Positions 26,104 to 35,218 of a stretch of 64,000 nucleotides of DNA are shown here, piece by piece. This stretch comes from Pseudomonadota bacterium (GTDB lineage: Bacteria; Pseudomonadota; Alphaproteobacteria; Sneathiellales; Sneathiellaceae): positions 60,716-124,715 of the forward strand of contig JANSXH010000013.1 in the NCBI GenBank assembly GCA_024743055.1, written 5' to 3'. The notes beneath the pieces are model-generated. The model ran no database searches and had not been told where the DNA came from. It saw only the letters and a program-made list of their open reading frames with translations. Position 1 is the stretch's first letter, and each line of letters opens with the position of its first letter. The position numbers and the translations under genes were made by a program.

Positions 26104-27018
26104 CTAAAGAATATGAGATTCCTGATATTCCCGCGTGATTTCTAAGGCATGGCCGACAATTTTTTCGGTGATCGGATTATAGGGCTCTGTCGGGAAAGAG
26201 GCTGTGAATTTCAAGGCGGGTGGAGACCAATCACATTTGATTTCCTGTAACTGCCCAGATTCAAGTTCTTCCTTAATCATCTGCTTGGGAAGAGTTGCCA
26301 CGCCTATACCATCCAGGGTCATCCGCAAAATAGCTGCCAGGGAACTTGAGGGGAATATACGGGCCGGCTGTTCGGTCTCTTTGCGGATTTGGCGAGACAG
26401 CTCGGCATAGGGGCGGGTATTGCGGGCATAGGTGAGGATTGGATGCTCAGCCAGCTCCGCAAGGGTGACGGATCTGTCCCGAGGAATGGCAAGATCCGGT
26501 GAAGCAGCCCAGATGATCTTGAAATCCATAAGATCGTAATTTTCGATATGAAATTCCGAGACTGGTCCCATCAGGAAGGCGAAATCTAGGGAACGCTCTG
26601 TCAGTTCATTTCGAAGATTGATAGTGGCGTCGACAACAATTTCTACTTCCACATCGGGGTACTTGTGATGCAGTCCCGAAATGAATTGTGGAAGCCATGT
26701 ATGGACAATGGTTTCCGAGACCCCCAAGCGCAATATGCCTGAGAGGGCATCCATATTGCTTATCCGATCTTTGATATCCTCTGATGTTCGCAAAAGCTTT
26801 TCAGCATAGGGAAGCAATTCTAATCCCTTAGCGGTGAGACGAATAAAGCCGGTATCTCTTTCGAACAGCCTCACCCCCAGAGTTTCTTCGAGTTTCGCGA
26901 TGCGAGAAGAGATGGCCGGTTGGGTGGTATTGAGCTTTTCTGCCGCCTTCCTGAAACTTCTAAGGGAGGTCACCCATAAGAAGGTTTGCAGTTGGGTAAG
27001 ATTGAGATTTGCCGACAC
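26104..27018 (-). CDS. LysR-family transcriptional regulator
   Basis: A 304-residue LTTR. The N-terminal winged helix-turn-helix (about 5-64) is FLWVTSLRSFRKAAEKLNTT followed by QPAISSRIAKLEETLGVRLF; residues about 90-300 are the effector domain. It lies upstream of, and in the same direction as, the DUF1445-TRAP-oxoprolinase operon and divergent from an alcohol dehydrogenase gene at 27243. Most likely it controls the oxoproline operon, with a perfect dyad in the 225-base gap as its site, but control of the dehydrogenase is possible too. The inducer is unknown; a 5-oxoproline-like compound would fit. Confidence 0.9.
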   Translation of the reverse strand: MSANLNLTQLQTFLWVTSLRSFRKAAEKLNTTQPAISSRIAKLEETLGVRLFERDTGFIRLTAKGLELLPYAEKLLRTSEDIKDRISNMDALSGILRLGVSETIVHTWLPQFISGLHHKYPDVEVEIVVDATINLRNELTERSLDFAFLMGPVSEFHIENYDLMDFKIIWAASPDLAIPRDRSVTLAELAEHPILTYARNTRPYAELSRQIRKETEQPARIFPSSSLAAILRMTLDGIGVATLPKQMIKEELESGQLQEIKCDWSPPALKFTASFPTEPYNPITEKIVGHALEITREYQESHIL

Positions 27019-27242
27019 GATAAAAAATTCCTATCATTTAATACCTATATTGGTAATAAAATATTATACCACTAGACGTACAGGATGTCATCGGTTTCCG
27101 ATGCGGTCTGCATTGGCGCAGGATCAAGCGCGCCAAATTTACGGGAGTCGTCAAACTATTGCTTTCTCGAAACTGCTGCTTTGGCTATGCTGGCACCAAC
27201 TAATTCACACCGAATTGCCGATAACAAAAACAAGGGAAAAAA

Positions 27243-28292
27243 ATGAAAAGCTATCAGTTCGAGGAATATGGCGCCCCACTTGTCGAGAATATTGATGGAG
27301 ACCCAACCCCCAACGAGGATGAGGTTCTCATGAATGTCACGGCATGTGGTGTCTGCCATAGTGATATTCATATGTGGGAAGGCCATTTTGATCTCGGTCA
27401 TGGCAAGCAGTTGGATATCAAGGGAGGACGCGAGCTTCCCTTTACTCTGGGCCATGAAATCGTTGGAGAAGTTGTTGCTGTTGGAGAAAATGTCTCCGAT
27501 GTGTCTGTAGGCGATAAGCGGGTCGTGTTTCCGTGGATCGGGTGTGACAAATGCAATATTTGTGCGTCTGGAAACGAGCATCTGTGCAACCGTCCGCGCG
27601 CGCTCGGCATTAATGTCAACGGTGGCTATACGGACATGCTGCTGGTACCGGATTCCAAATATCTGCTGGATTACGGCAGTCTTTCAAAGGATCTCGCCTG
27701 CACCTATACCTGTTCAGGGCTTACAGCCTATGGGGCGCTTAAAAAAATTAAATCTCGGGCCGATGGTGGCAACCTGCTGATAATCGGGGCAGGGGGGGTT
27801 GGCCTCGCGGCCATGGCCATTGCCAAATCCGTCACCGATGCGGACATCTATGTAGCTGATATTGATCCGGAGAAACGTCAAGCCGGTCTTGATGCCGGGG
27901 CTGTTGAAGCGATTGATCCATCAGATCCGGCGACTTTCAAAAGCTTTATGGGAATGACAGGTGGTGGCGTCAACGCAGCCATCGATTTTGTCGGTGCGGA
28001 AAGCAGTGCAGCCTTTGGATCGAAGGTCTTAGCGAAAGGTGGCAAGCTGGTTATTGTTGGACTTTTTGGTGGCAGTTTCTCCATGCCGCTGCCAATGTTC
28101 CCGATCAAGGCCATGTCAGTTGAGGGAAGCTATGTGGGTAGCCTTCAGGAAATGCGGGAGCTGATGGAACTGGCCAAAGCCGGAAAACTGAATGAGCTTG
28201 CGATTACACCTCGACCGATGGCGGAAGCCTATAACACCCTGGAAGATCTAAGGGCGGGCAAAATCGTCGGACGCGTTGTCCTGCAAAGCTGA
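27243..28292 (+). CDS. zinc-dependent alcohol dehydrogenase
   Basis: A 349-residue MDR alcohol dehydrogenase with both zinc sites: catalytic C-H-S-D in GVCHSDIHMWEGHF plus GHEIVGEVV, and the structural loop CDKCNICASGNEHLC. The cofactor motif GAGGVGLAAMAIA ends with an aspartate in YVADIDPEKR, so NAD is the likely cofactor. AAGGG lies just before the ATG. It is monocistronic, with a terminator 24 bases after the stop, and is divergent from lysR across 224 bases. The substrate (primary, aryl or other alcohol) is not deducible. Confidence 0.9.
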   Translation: MKSYQFEEYGAPLVENIDGDPTPNEDEVLMNVTACGVCHSDIHMWEGHFDLGHGKQLDIKGGRELPFTLGHEIVGEVVAVGENVSDVSVGDKRVVFPWIGCDKCNICASGNEHLCNRPRALGINVNGGYTDMLLVPDSKYLLDYGSLSKDLACTYTCSGLTAYGALKKIKSRADGGNLLIIGAGGVGLAAMAIAKSVTDADIYVADIDPEKRQAGLDAGAVEAIDPSDPATFKSFMGMTGGGVNAAIDFVGAESSAAFGSKVLAKGGKLVIVGLFGGSFSMPLPMFPIKAMSVEGSYVGSLQEMRELMELAKAGKLNELAITPRPMAEAYNTLEDLRAGKIVGRVVLQS

Positions 28293-28315
28293 GCGGGATT
28301 GTATGAGAGATTAAG

Positions 28316-28340
28316 AAAGGCGGTTTTTTGCCGCCTTTTT
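28316..28340 (+). terminator. rho-independent terminator after the alcohol dehydrogenase
   Basis: AAAGGCGG pairs with CCGCCTTT around a seven-base T-rich loop and runs into TTTTT on the plus strand, 24 bases after the dehydrogenase stop. The A-rich left flank could also allow weak function for the opposite gene ending at 28347. Confidence 0.85.
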
Positions 28341-28346
28341 GTTGGT

Positions 28347-28571
28347 CTAGTGGATAGGGCCGGCGGTTTCCATGTCGATCAGTTCATTGACCACACGCAA
28401 AAGCTCTTCGCAGGCATAAACATCTTCTTCCGCATGATTGTTCTCACGCAGTACCTGGACTTCGGTGCTGAGGAGCTCAGCCGCATACTCGCCCTGCTGC
28501 ATAATCAGGCTATGGGCCGTGCTGTATAAATCCACAGTGGTTTCCGGGTGAAGTTCAATGATATTCATCAT
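28347..28571 (-). CDS. conserved-looking 74-residue hypothetical protein
   Basis: A small acidic protein, probably all-helical, with no membrane segment. Two adjacent ATGs begin it, and AGGA lies seven bases before the first; the frame is open nine codons further upstream without a better site. It follows the DUF2461 gene in the same direction by about 100 bases and ends next to a terminator. No family is recognised. The regular heptad-like leucines in the middle suggest a small helical bundle. Confidence 0.55.
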   Translation of the reverse strand: MMNIIELHPETTVDLYSTAHSLIMQQGEYAAELLSTEVQVLRENNHAEEDVYACEELLRVVNELIDMETAGPIH

Positions 28572-28669
28572 GGTCCTAATCCTTGTGGCAACTGCCAAAA
28601 AGCAACAATGAGTGCAATTTTAGGAAAACACTCTTAACAGTTGGTTAAAGAAAAGAGAAGGGTTTGGCG

Positions 28670-29368
28670 TCAAAAGGGCAAATCAACGGCATTTGTGAGA
28701 AAGCGCATGAAAGGCGTTGCCGTCTGGAAGGTTTCCTCCACCTCATCAATGAAATCCGGGCGGGTGATCCGCTTTATGTCATCGACCGGCTTCATCACAA
28801 AGAAAGTTTTGCGTCGTAGATCAACGATATTGGGGTGATCTTTCGGGTATCCCTTGGGTGCAGTTTTCAGCCCATCACCATAGATTTCAGGAAATGTCGC
28901 TGCAAAACTCTCTTCCTGCTTAAGTGCGTTCCATTTTTTGCCCTGTTGATCAATGGCGCCTCTGATCTTTGCAAGGATTGGGGAGGGTGGTAGCCAGACC
29001 CCGCCGCCAAAGCGAATCCCATCCAAGGCGATATGCACATAAAAACCGGGCGCATGAGCGTCCTTACCCGCCTGATGCCGGAATTGACAGGCAGCATGCT
29101 CCTTATATGGCTTTGGGTCCCTGGAAAAGCGAACATCGCGATAGATGCGAAACATCGAACCGCCATTTGGTCTCGGATCTGCGATATACATTGGGGCAAT
29201 TGCTTCCAGTCGCGGCGCCATGGCCTCAATAAAATCGCACATTGGATAAACAACGACGTCCTTGTAGCGCTGCTTATTGGCGTTAAACCAGTCGCGATTA
29301 TTGTTGGCTATCAAATCTTCATAAAAGCTGATGAGTTCCTTTGGAAATCCCGGAAAACTATCGGACAT
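28670..29368 (-). CDS. DUF2461 (TIGR02453) family protein
   Basis: A 232-residue protein matching DUF2461 along its length: FPKELISFYEDLIANNNRDW near the start, MFRIYRDVRFSRDPKPYKEH in the middle, and GGGVWLPPSPILAKIR later. Function of the family is unknown; it is widespread and soluble. It begins 20 bases after paaK and may be the last gene of the phenylacetate transcript or an independent gene. No link to phenylacetate metabolism is known to me. Confidence 0.85.
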   Translation of the reverse strand: MSDSFPGFPKELISFYEDLIANNNRDWFNANKQRYKDVVVYPMCDFIEAMAPRLEAIAPMYIADPRPNGGSMFRIYRDVRFSRDPKPYKEHAACQFRHQAGKDAHAPGFYVHIALDGIRFGGGVWLPPSPILAKIRGAIDQQGKKWNALKQEESFAATFPEIYGDGLKTAPKGYPKDHPNIVDLRRKTFFVMKPVDDIKRITRPDFIDEVEETFQTATPFMRFLTNAVDLPF

Positions 29369-29388
29369 ATTGGCTTCCTGACGTCTTA

Positions 29389-30687
29389 TTAAAGTTTCCG
29401 ATGATCAATCACTCTTTTTGCTTTGCCGAGAGATCGGTCCACGGCCCCCGGCTCACAAATATCGATTTTAGTGCTCACACCCAGAACGCCTTTAATCCGG
29501 TGCTGAAGTTCCCTCGCTGTCTCACTTCCCGGACTGGCCGAGAGATCCCGTTCAACCCGCACCGTTAGACTATCCAGAGCGCCTTCCCGGTGGACCTCCA
29601 GAACATAATGGGCGGAGAGCCCGGCGGTCTGGACTACGAGTTCCTCGATCTGGGAAGGGAACAGATTGACCCCGCGAATAATCAACATGTCGTCTGTGCG
29701 GCCGGTTATCTTTTGCATTCGGCGCATGGATCTTGCTGTTCCAGGTAGTAATCTCGACAAATCACCGGTGCGATAACGGATGACGGGAAAAGCTTCCTTT
29801 GTGAGGGAAGAAAAGACCAGTTCACCTTCTTCGCCGTCCGGTAAAACCTCACCGGTTTCGGGATTAATGATTTCTGGATAGAAATGATCTTCCCAGATAA
29901 CAGGTCCGTCCTTGGTTTCCAGGCATTCATTGGCGACACCAGGCCCCATAACCTCGGACAGCCCATAGATATCGAGGGCGTCTATATCGAAACGTTCCTC
30001 AATCTGTTCCCGCATAGCATTGGTCCAAGGCTCGGCCCCAAAAATACCTGCTTTCAAGGGAGATTTTCGAGGATCGAGGCCTTGCCGTTCAAATTCTTCA
30101 GCAATGGCCATCATGTAGGACGGGGTGACCATGATAATATCAGCGCCGAAGTCATTGATGATCTGGACCTGACGCTCTGTTTGCCCACCGGACATTGGAA
30201 CCACGGTACAGCCCAGACGTTCCGCACCGTAATGGGCGCCAAGTCCGCCTGTAAACAGACCATATCCATAGGTGACATGAACGACGTGCTCTCGCCGGCC
30301 ACCGGACGCCCGAATGGAGCGCGCTCCCAAATCTGCCCAATTATCAATATCGTTTTTCGTATAGCCAACAACCGTCGCCCGGCCCGTGGTGCCTGAGGAG
30401 GCGTGCAGTCTGACAACCTCAGACTGGGGAACGGCAAACATACCGAAGGGGTAGTTATCGCGAAGATCCTGCTTTTTGCAAAAGGGAAATTTCGCCAAAT
30501 CCTCCAATGACCTGAAATCTCCAGGCTCAACGCCCGCCGCATCAAATCGCTCCTTGAACAGCGGAACATTCTCATAGGCGTGCTTCAGGCTCGATTTGAG
30601 CCGCTCAACCTGGAGGGCTGAAATCTCGTCCCGGCTTGCGATCTCAATTGGATCGAGTTCATCCTTGCTTGGAGGTGTTAAGCGCAT
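29389..30687 (-). CDS. paaK: phenylacetate-CoA ligase
   Basis: A 432-residue ANL-family ligase that activates phenylacetate with ATP and CoA, the entry step of the phenylacetyl-CoA pathway. The phosphate-binding loop is LHASSGTTGRATVVGYT (about 88-104), with later YGLSEVMGPGV and YRTGDLSRL motifs. ATG 30687 gives the usual length and has GAGGGA before it; an upstream extension of 28 codons would run into the thiolase gene. It starts 35 bases after the thiolase stop. Confidence 0.93.
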   Translation of the reverse strand: MRLTPPSKDELDPIEIASRDEISALQVERLKSSLKHAYENVPLFKERFDAAGVEPGDFRSLEDLAKFPFCKKQDLRDNYPFGMFAVPQSEVVRLHASSGTTGRATVVGYTKNDIDNWADLGARSIRASGGRREHVVHVTYGYGLFTGGLGAHYGAERLGCTVVPMSGGQTERQVQIINDFGADIIMVTPSYMMAIAEEFERQGLDPRKSPLKAGIFGAEPWTNAMREQIEERFDIDALDIYGLSEVMGPGVANECLETKDGPVIWEDHFYPEIINPETGEVLPDGEEGELVFSSLTKEAFPVIRYRTGDLSRLLPGTARSMRRMQKITGRTDDMLIIRGVNLFPSQIEELVVQTAGLSAHYVLEVHREGALDSLTVRVERDLSASPGSETARELQHRIKGVLGVSTKIDICEPGAVDRSLGKAKRVIDHRKL

Positions 30688-30722
30688 ATTTCCCTCATGT
30701 AAGTTTTGTCGCGTATCTACGG

Positions 30723-31925
30723 TTAGACCCGTTCGATAATGGTCGCAATTCCTTGGCCGACACCGATACACATGGTGCAGAGTGCATAGCGCCCACCGGT
30801 TCTTTGTAACTGGTACATGGCCGTCGTTACGAGACGGGCGCCGGACATGCCCAGAGGATGCCCAAGAGCAATAGCGCCACCTAGCGGATTGACACGCGGA
30901 TCGTCATCTTTCAATCCGAGTTCCCGCATGACGGCAAGACCTTGTGCTGCAAAGGCTTCATTCAGTTCAATTACGTCCATGTCGTCCAAACTAAGACCTG
31001 CCTTAGCCAAAGCCTTCTGACTGGCCGGTGCCGGGCCCATGCCCATGATCCGGGGCGGGACGCCAGCGGTCGCACCACCGACAAATCTGGCCTTTGCGGT
31101 CAGGCCATATTTCTCCATGGCTTCTTCAGAGGCGAGGAGGAGGGCGCAGGCTCCGTCATTGACACCAGAGGCGTTTCCGGCCGTCACCGAGCCACCTTCC
31201 CGGAAGGGCGCTTTCAGGGCTGCCAACTTATCCAGGCTGGTTGCCCGAGGATGCTCATCCTTTTCAACAACAACCGGATCGCCTTTTCTCTGGGGAATGG
31301 TGACGGCGATAATTTCCTCGGCCAGCGTCCCGTTTTCCTGTGCGGTTGCAGCTTTCTCCTGACTGCGCAGGGCAAACAAGTCCTGATCTTCGCGACGGAT
31401 CTGATAATCCTCAGCCACATTTTCCGCGGTCTCTGGCATAGAGTCCGTACCAAATTCAGCTTTCATCTTCTTATTAACGAAACGCCAGCCGATAGTTGTG
31501 TCATAAATTTCGGCATTCCGAGAAAAAGCGGCAGTAGCCTTGCCCATGACAAAGGGGGCACGGCTCATGCTTTCAACCCCGCCTGATATCGTCAGGTCCG
31601 CTTCACCGGTCATAATCTGACGTGCTGCGGTCGCTGTTGCATCCATGCCCGATCCGCAAAGCCGATTGATGGTGGACCCGGAAACTGTATCCGGCAGGCC
31701 AGCTAGAAGGGAGCTCATGCGGGCAACATTGCGATTGTCTTCGCCCGCCTGATTGGCATTGCCGAAAATAACATCGTCTACTTTACCCCAGTCAACGGAT
31801 GGATTGCGATCCATCAAAGCTTTGAGGGGAATGGCCCCGAGATCATCAGCCCGGACGGCTGAAAGGGACCCGCCATAGCGGCCAATTGGAGTACGAACAG
31901 CATCACAGATATAAGCGTTTTTCAT
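30723..31925 (-). CDS. paaJ: 3-oxoadipyl-CoA/3-oxo-5,6-dehydrosuberyl-CoA thiolase
   Basis: A 400-residue thiolase, the exact length of PcaF/PaaJ. The acylated cysteine is in [10 protein letters not shown] (about 90), and the C-terminal catalytic pair is in [11 protein letters not shown] and [10 protein letters not shown]. The N-terminus [20 protein letters not shown] is typical of PcaF/PaaJ. It cleaves 3-oxoadipyl-CoA to succinyl-CoA and acetyl-CoA and acts twice in the phenylacetate pathway. Its ATG overlaps the end of paaI by four bases. Location between paaI and paaK favours the paa role over beta-ketoadipate. Confidence 0.92.
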   Translation of the reverse strand: MKNAYICDAVRTPIGRYGGSLSAVRADDLGAIPLKALMDRNPSVDWGKVDDVIFGNANQAGEDNRNVARMSSLLAGLPDTVSGSTINRLCGSGMDATATAARQIMTGEADLTISGGVESMSRAPFVMGKATAAFSRNAEIYDTTIGWRFVNKKMKAEFGTDSMPETAENVAEDYQIRREDQDLFALRSQEKAATAQENGTLAEEIIAVTIPQRKGDPVVVEKDEHPRATSLDKLAALKAPFREGGSVTAGNASGVNDGACALLLASEEAMEKYGLTAKARFVGGATAGVPPRIMGMGPAPASQKALAKAGLSLDDMDVIELNEAFAAQGLAVMRELGLKDDDPRVNPLGGAIALGHPLGMSGARLVTTAMYQLQRTGGRYALCTMCIGVGQGIATIIERV

Positions 31926-32386
31926 TTTTCTTCTTTCGTTGTTAATCCGGGGATCATCTGCCCTTTAATAGTATGGGAACTGCCACGAAACAAGGCGACG
32001 ATCTGCCCGGCTTCGTCTTGTACCGTTATGTCATAGAGGCCTGTACGACCAGTTCTGGATTTTTCCTCTGCCGTTGCCGTTAGCAAAGTGTCCGGCTTGA
32101 CGGCTTTGAGAAAGCTGATCTGGGCGGCCTGAGCGACTGTATTCTGATTATAAGCGTTACAGGCGTACGCAAACGCCGTATCTGCGAGAGTAAAAACATA
32201 TCCGCCATGGCAGATATTATGACCATTTAGCATGAAATCGCCAACCCTCATGGTCATGACGGCTGTTCCAGGGCTAATAGATTTAAGGACAATGCCAAGA
32301 TGCTGCGAAGCCGTATCTTTTCGATACATGGTCCCTGCAACGGTCTTAGCAATATAATCGGGGGTGAGTGACTCGTTCTCAGACAC
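31922..32386 (-). CDS. paaI: hydroxyphenylacetyl-CoA thioesterase
   Basis: A 154-residue hot-dog fold thioesterase of the PaaI type: GDFMLNGHNICHGGYVFTLADTAFA holds the conserved N-G-H-x3-H-G-G and catalytic aspartate. It removes dead-end CoA esters formed during phenylacetate breakdown. The frame extends upstream inside paaG, but a GTG at 32386 lies immediately after the paaG stop and matches the expected N-terminus (SENESLTPDYIAKTVAG), so it is chosen. It overlaps the thiolase start. Confidence 0.9.
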   Translation of the reverse strand: MSENESLTPDYIAKTVAGTMYRKDTASQHLGIVLKSISPGTAVMTMRVGDFMLNGHNICHGGYVFTLADTAFAYACNAYNQNTVAQAAQISFLKAVKPDTLLTATAEEKSRTGRTGLYDITVQDEAGQIVALFRGSSHTIKGQMIPGLTTKEEK

Positions 32387-32387
32387 G

Positions 32388-33176
32388 CTATTTGCCCGTG
32401 AAGTTGGCGGCGCGTTTTTCCATGAATGCGGTGACACCTTCCTTGAAATCGTCTGTCTGACCAGCCTGTTGCTGATAGTCTTTTTCGATCGCCAATTGGG
32501 CTGGCAGATCATTCCCGAGGCTTGCGTTCATGGCTTTTTTGATCAGCGCATAGCCAGTTGTCGGGCCAGCTGCCATTTTTCGTGCCAAGGCTAGCGCCTC
32601 TGGCATTAGTTCATTGTCCGGATAGGTCTTCCAGATTAGGCCCATGGCTTCGGCTTCTTCTGCCGGAATCTTATCTCCCAGCATTGCCATTCCCATAGCC
32701 TTGCCAGGGCCTACAAGGCGGGGCAGGAAATAGGTGCTGCCGGCATCAGGAACCAGCCCAATATGACAGAATGCCTGGAGGAAATAGGCTGACTTTGCGG
32801 CAAGAACAATATCGCCCGCAAGAGCTAGGCTCATGCTGGCCCCCGCGGCTAATCCGTTGACTGCGCAGATTACCGGCTTGTCCAGATTTCTCATGAACAA
32901 TATTAAAGGATTATATTGTTTTTCTAACTTATCGCCTGTGCTGGATGTGGTGCCATCTGGATTGGGACTGTCATCGGAAAGATCCGCACCAGCACCAAAG
33001 GCACGTCCCGCGCCTGTAATCAGGACCGATCTGACATCATCGCTTTCGAGGATCGGCATGATTGCCCGTAATTCTCCATGCATTTCATTGCTGAAAGAAT
33101 TCAGTTTATCCGGTCGATTGAGGGTGAGCGTCGCAACCCCGTCAGAGATGTCGAGGAGAATAGTTTGATACACCAT
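32388..33176 (-). CDS. paaG: ring-1,2-epoxyphenylacetyl-CoA isomerase (oxepin-CoA forming)
   Basis: A 262-residue crotonase-fold protein, the same length as enteric PaaG. Oxyanion loops are GAGRAFGAGADLSDD and NGLAAGASMSLALAGDIVLA; the SGYFLQAF-like stretch is SAYFLQAFCHIGLVPDAGST. It isomerises the ring epoxide to oxepin-CoA. ATG 33176 with AAAGG upstream is preferred over the 19-codon-longer frame. It is the first gene of the leftward paaG-I-J-K operon; the epoxidase paaABCDE and paaZ/paaH are not in the window. Confidence 0.9.
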   Translation of the reverse strand: MVYQTILLDISDGVATLTLNRPDKLNSFSNEMHGELRAIMPILESDDVRSVLITGAGRAFGAGADLSDDSPNPDGTTSSTGDKLEKQYNPLILFMRNLDKPVICAVNGLAAGASMSLALAGDIVLAAKSAYFLQAFCHIGLVPDAGSTYFLPRLVGPGKAMGMAMLGDKIPAEEAEAMGLIWKTYPDNELMPEALALARKMAAGPTTGYALIKKAMNASLGNDLPAQLAIEKDYQQQAGQTDDFKEGVTAFMEKRAANFTGK

Positions 33177-33225
33177 TTTTGCCGAACCTTTCTTTTTTGT
33201 ATCATAAATACATAATTGGATCCGT

Positions 33226-33254
33226 TTGATCAATCAGTAAAGGGTAGTTGATCA
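33226..33254. promoter_or_regulatory. twin TTGATCA sites upstream of paaG
   Basis: Two identical TTGATCA heptamers start 22 bases apart (33226 and 33248), that is two helical turns, 50-78 bases upstream of the paaG start. Each contains the palindrome TGATCA. The spacing and position suit an operator for the paa operon. No known PaaX or PaaR consensus is matched with certainty. Confidence 0.35.
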
Positions 33255-33267
33255 CTCTAGGATGCAC

Positions 33268-33294
33268 AAAAAAACAGCCGCTGAAAAGCGGCTG
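33268..33294 (-). terminator. rho-independent terminator of the GGDEF gene
   Basis: On the minus strand an eight-base stem CAGCCGCT/AGCGGCTG with a TTTC tetraloop is followed by seven T, 30 bases after the stop of the diguanylate cyclase gene. Confidence 0.9.
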
Positions 33295-33323
33295 ATCTAA
33301 TTTGGCTTGATTTAGAACGGATA

Positions 33324-34367
33324 TCAGGCAGTTTTTGCAAGGCTACTTTGAAGATGCTTCACTTGATTTCTGCCAGAGTTCTTGGCGTCATATAGGGCCT
33401 CATCAGCCCGGTTAAGGAGCGTCGCCGTATCTTCGCGAGCCGTATATAGCGCGACACCGAAGGACATGGTGACTCTACCGACATCTTCACCTGTTGACCG
33501 TTTGACGATCTTCTTGGCAGACACGGATTGGCGCAGATCATTAGCGAGATCTACCGCTTCATCCAGCTCCATATTCGGAAGAATAACAGCAAATTCTTCT
33601 CCGCCATATCGGGCAGTAACGGCCGTCATACCCGTTCCATCTCGCAGAGTGTTAGCAACGAGGCGGATGACCTGGTCTCCAAATGGATGACCGTGGGTAT
33701 CATTGAACTTTTTGAAATGATCAATATCGGCCATCATCAGACATAGGCTCTTGCCATTTTCCGATGCAAGCTCCGCTAGGCGCTTTAACTCTTCATCAAA
33801 GCACTTGCGATTGGCAATGCCCGTGAGAGTATCTGTCAGTGCTTCCTCCTGAACTTCTTTCAGAAGTTTTCTAAGACTTGTGATTTCTTGGGACGCTTTA
33901 TCCAGACTTTCATTCAGGGTCTTGGCGTTGTCAGTCATCGTGTTGGTTTGGCTGACGATCTCACCGATAACGTCCTGGAGTTCTGCCACGCTCATTCCAT
34001 CTGCTTTTGTCGCGAACTCAGAGAGCTGATCTCCGTATTCGGAGAACTCTGCATTTGTATTATTGATACTTACAACCACGTTATCCATGGATTCCTGAAC
34101 AAGCCGGTTGGATTCGCGAATGGCCTGACCTTCTTTTTCAAACGTGAAGAAGTGGCTATAAATCTCTTCTGCCATTGCTTCCGTGAATTTCCCGGATCCT
34201 GCCAATTGCTCGTTTAAGGCTCGAACCAGATCTGGGTTTGACTCGGTCAGATACTCGTACCAGATTGTAAAATTCCTCGGAACTTGACGGATATGTTGAT
34301 CCTTCAACAATGCCAGAGTCTTCTGGGCATTTGTCTGGGCCTGTTCCAATGTTTCCTTGTGCGCCAC
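33324..34367 (-). CDS. GGDEF diguanylate cyclase
   Basis: A 347-residue cytoplasmic protein. Residues about 175-340 form a GGDEF domain with the active-site signature RYGGEEFAVILPN, so c-di-GMP synthesis is expected. The product-inhibition I-site RxxD five residues before the signature is absent (GMTA stands there). The N-terminal half (about 1-170) has no membrane segment and is rich in helices, with a likely coiled coil at about 140-170 leading into the catalytic domain. The start is GTG with AGGAG seven bases before it. It stands alone between the paa operon and the ABC transporter. Confidence 0.92.
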   Translation of the reverse strand: MAHKETLEQAQTNAQKTLALLKDQHIRQVPRNFTIWYEYLTESNPDLVRALNEQLAGSGKFTEAMAEEIYSHFFTFEKEGQAIRESNRLVQESMDNVVVSINNTNAEFSEYGDQLSEFATKADGMSVAELQDVIGEIVSQTNTMTDNAKTLNESLDKASQEITSLRKLLKEVQEEALTDTLTGIANRKCFDEELKRLAELASENGKSLCLMMADIDHFKKFNDTHGHPFGDQVIRLVANTLRDGTGMTAVTARYGGEEFAVILPNMELDEAVDLANDLRQSVSAKKIVKRSTGEDVGRVTMSFGVALYTAREDTATLLNRADEALYDAKNSGRNQVKHLQSSLAKTA

Positions 34368-34514
34368 AGGGTAACTCCTAAAACACTACTCGTCTGATCT
34401 TTATCAAGTAATCTGGTTCAAAAATGACGTGCGCTATAGCTGTCGGACAGATGTGGAAGGGTTGCCCAACAAACATGTGAGGCGGACTATAGGAAATAAA
34501 GGTTAAAATTTTCC

Positions 34515-35216
34515 TTAAATCCCCAAATACTGGTGCTTAACCTCATCATTCTCAAGCAGGGCCGGGGAATCACCTTCCCAGACAATGGCACCCTTCTCGA
34601 TGATATAGTGCCGATCGGCAATATCGCATAGCGCGCGGATATTCTTGTCGATAACCAGAATAGACTGACCATCTGCTTTGAGTCCGGCCAAGCAGGCCCA
34701 TATTTCCTGCCGAATAAGAGGGGCAAGACCTTCTGTTGCCTCATCCAGAATCAGCAGATCAGGATTGGTCATAAGGGCGCGTGCAATCGCAAGCATTTGT
34801 TGCTCGCCTCCGGAGAGTTGGTTGCCCATACTGGTGCGGCGCTCATGCAGGCGCGGAAATAAATCTAGAGTTCTCGCCAAAGTCCAGTTTTCATTTCCAG
34901 AGGGGCTGGCGTGAGAGGTTGCAATGAGATTTTCCTCTACGCTCAAATTGGGGGAAATCATTCGTCCCTCCGGTACAAGACCAATGCCCATCCGGGCAAT
35001 CTTGTAAGGCGGCAGGGAGGTTATGTTCTGGCCGTTAAAAAGGACGTCTCCCGATTTCGCCGGTGTTAGCCCCATGATAGAACGGATGGTGGTGGTCTTT
35101 CCCATCCCGTTTCGGCCCATAAGTGTCACCACCTCCCCAGCGCTAACAGACAAGGCCATATCAAACAGTACCTGGCTCTGTCCGTAGAATGTCCTGATGT
35201 TGCGAATTTCGAGCAA
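34515..35216 (-). CDS. livF: ABC transporter ATP-binding protein (LivF type)
   Basis: A 233-residue ATPase with Walker A GRNGMGKTT (about 34-42), the ABC signature LSGGEQQMLAIARAL and Walker B LLILDEATEGLAP. It is the LivF half of a HAAT-family importer. The start is TTG: GAGGAGG lies seven bases before it and the livG stop two bases before it. It is the last gene of the livKHMGF-like set. Confidence 0.92.
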   Translation of the reverse strand: MLEIRNIRTFYGQSQVLFDMALSVSAGEVVTLMGRNGMGKTTTIRSIMGLTPAKSGDVLFNGQNITSLPPYKIARMGIGLVPEGRMISPNLSVEENLIATSHASPSGNENWTLARTLDLFPRLHERRTSMGNQLSGGEQQMLAIARALMTNPDLLILDEATEGLAPLIRQEIWACLAGLKADGQSILVIDKNIRALCDIADRHYIIEKGAIVWEGDSPALLENDEVKHQYLGI

Positions 35217-35218
35217 GA

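Noticed and set aside
27042..27055. TACC-N6-GGTA repeat between lysR and the alcohol dehydrogenase gene
   Set aside because: Only four-base arms; such repeats are expected by chance in AT-rich gaps, so it was not listed as an operator.
30942..31586. 214-codon plus-strand frame inside the thiolase gene
   Set aside because: Shadow of paaJ with no ribosome site and no domain.
32387..32512. Upstream extension of paaI within paaG
   Set aside because: The protein before GTG 32386 has no thioesterase similarity and lies in another frame of paaG.
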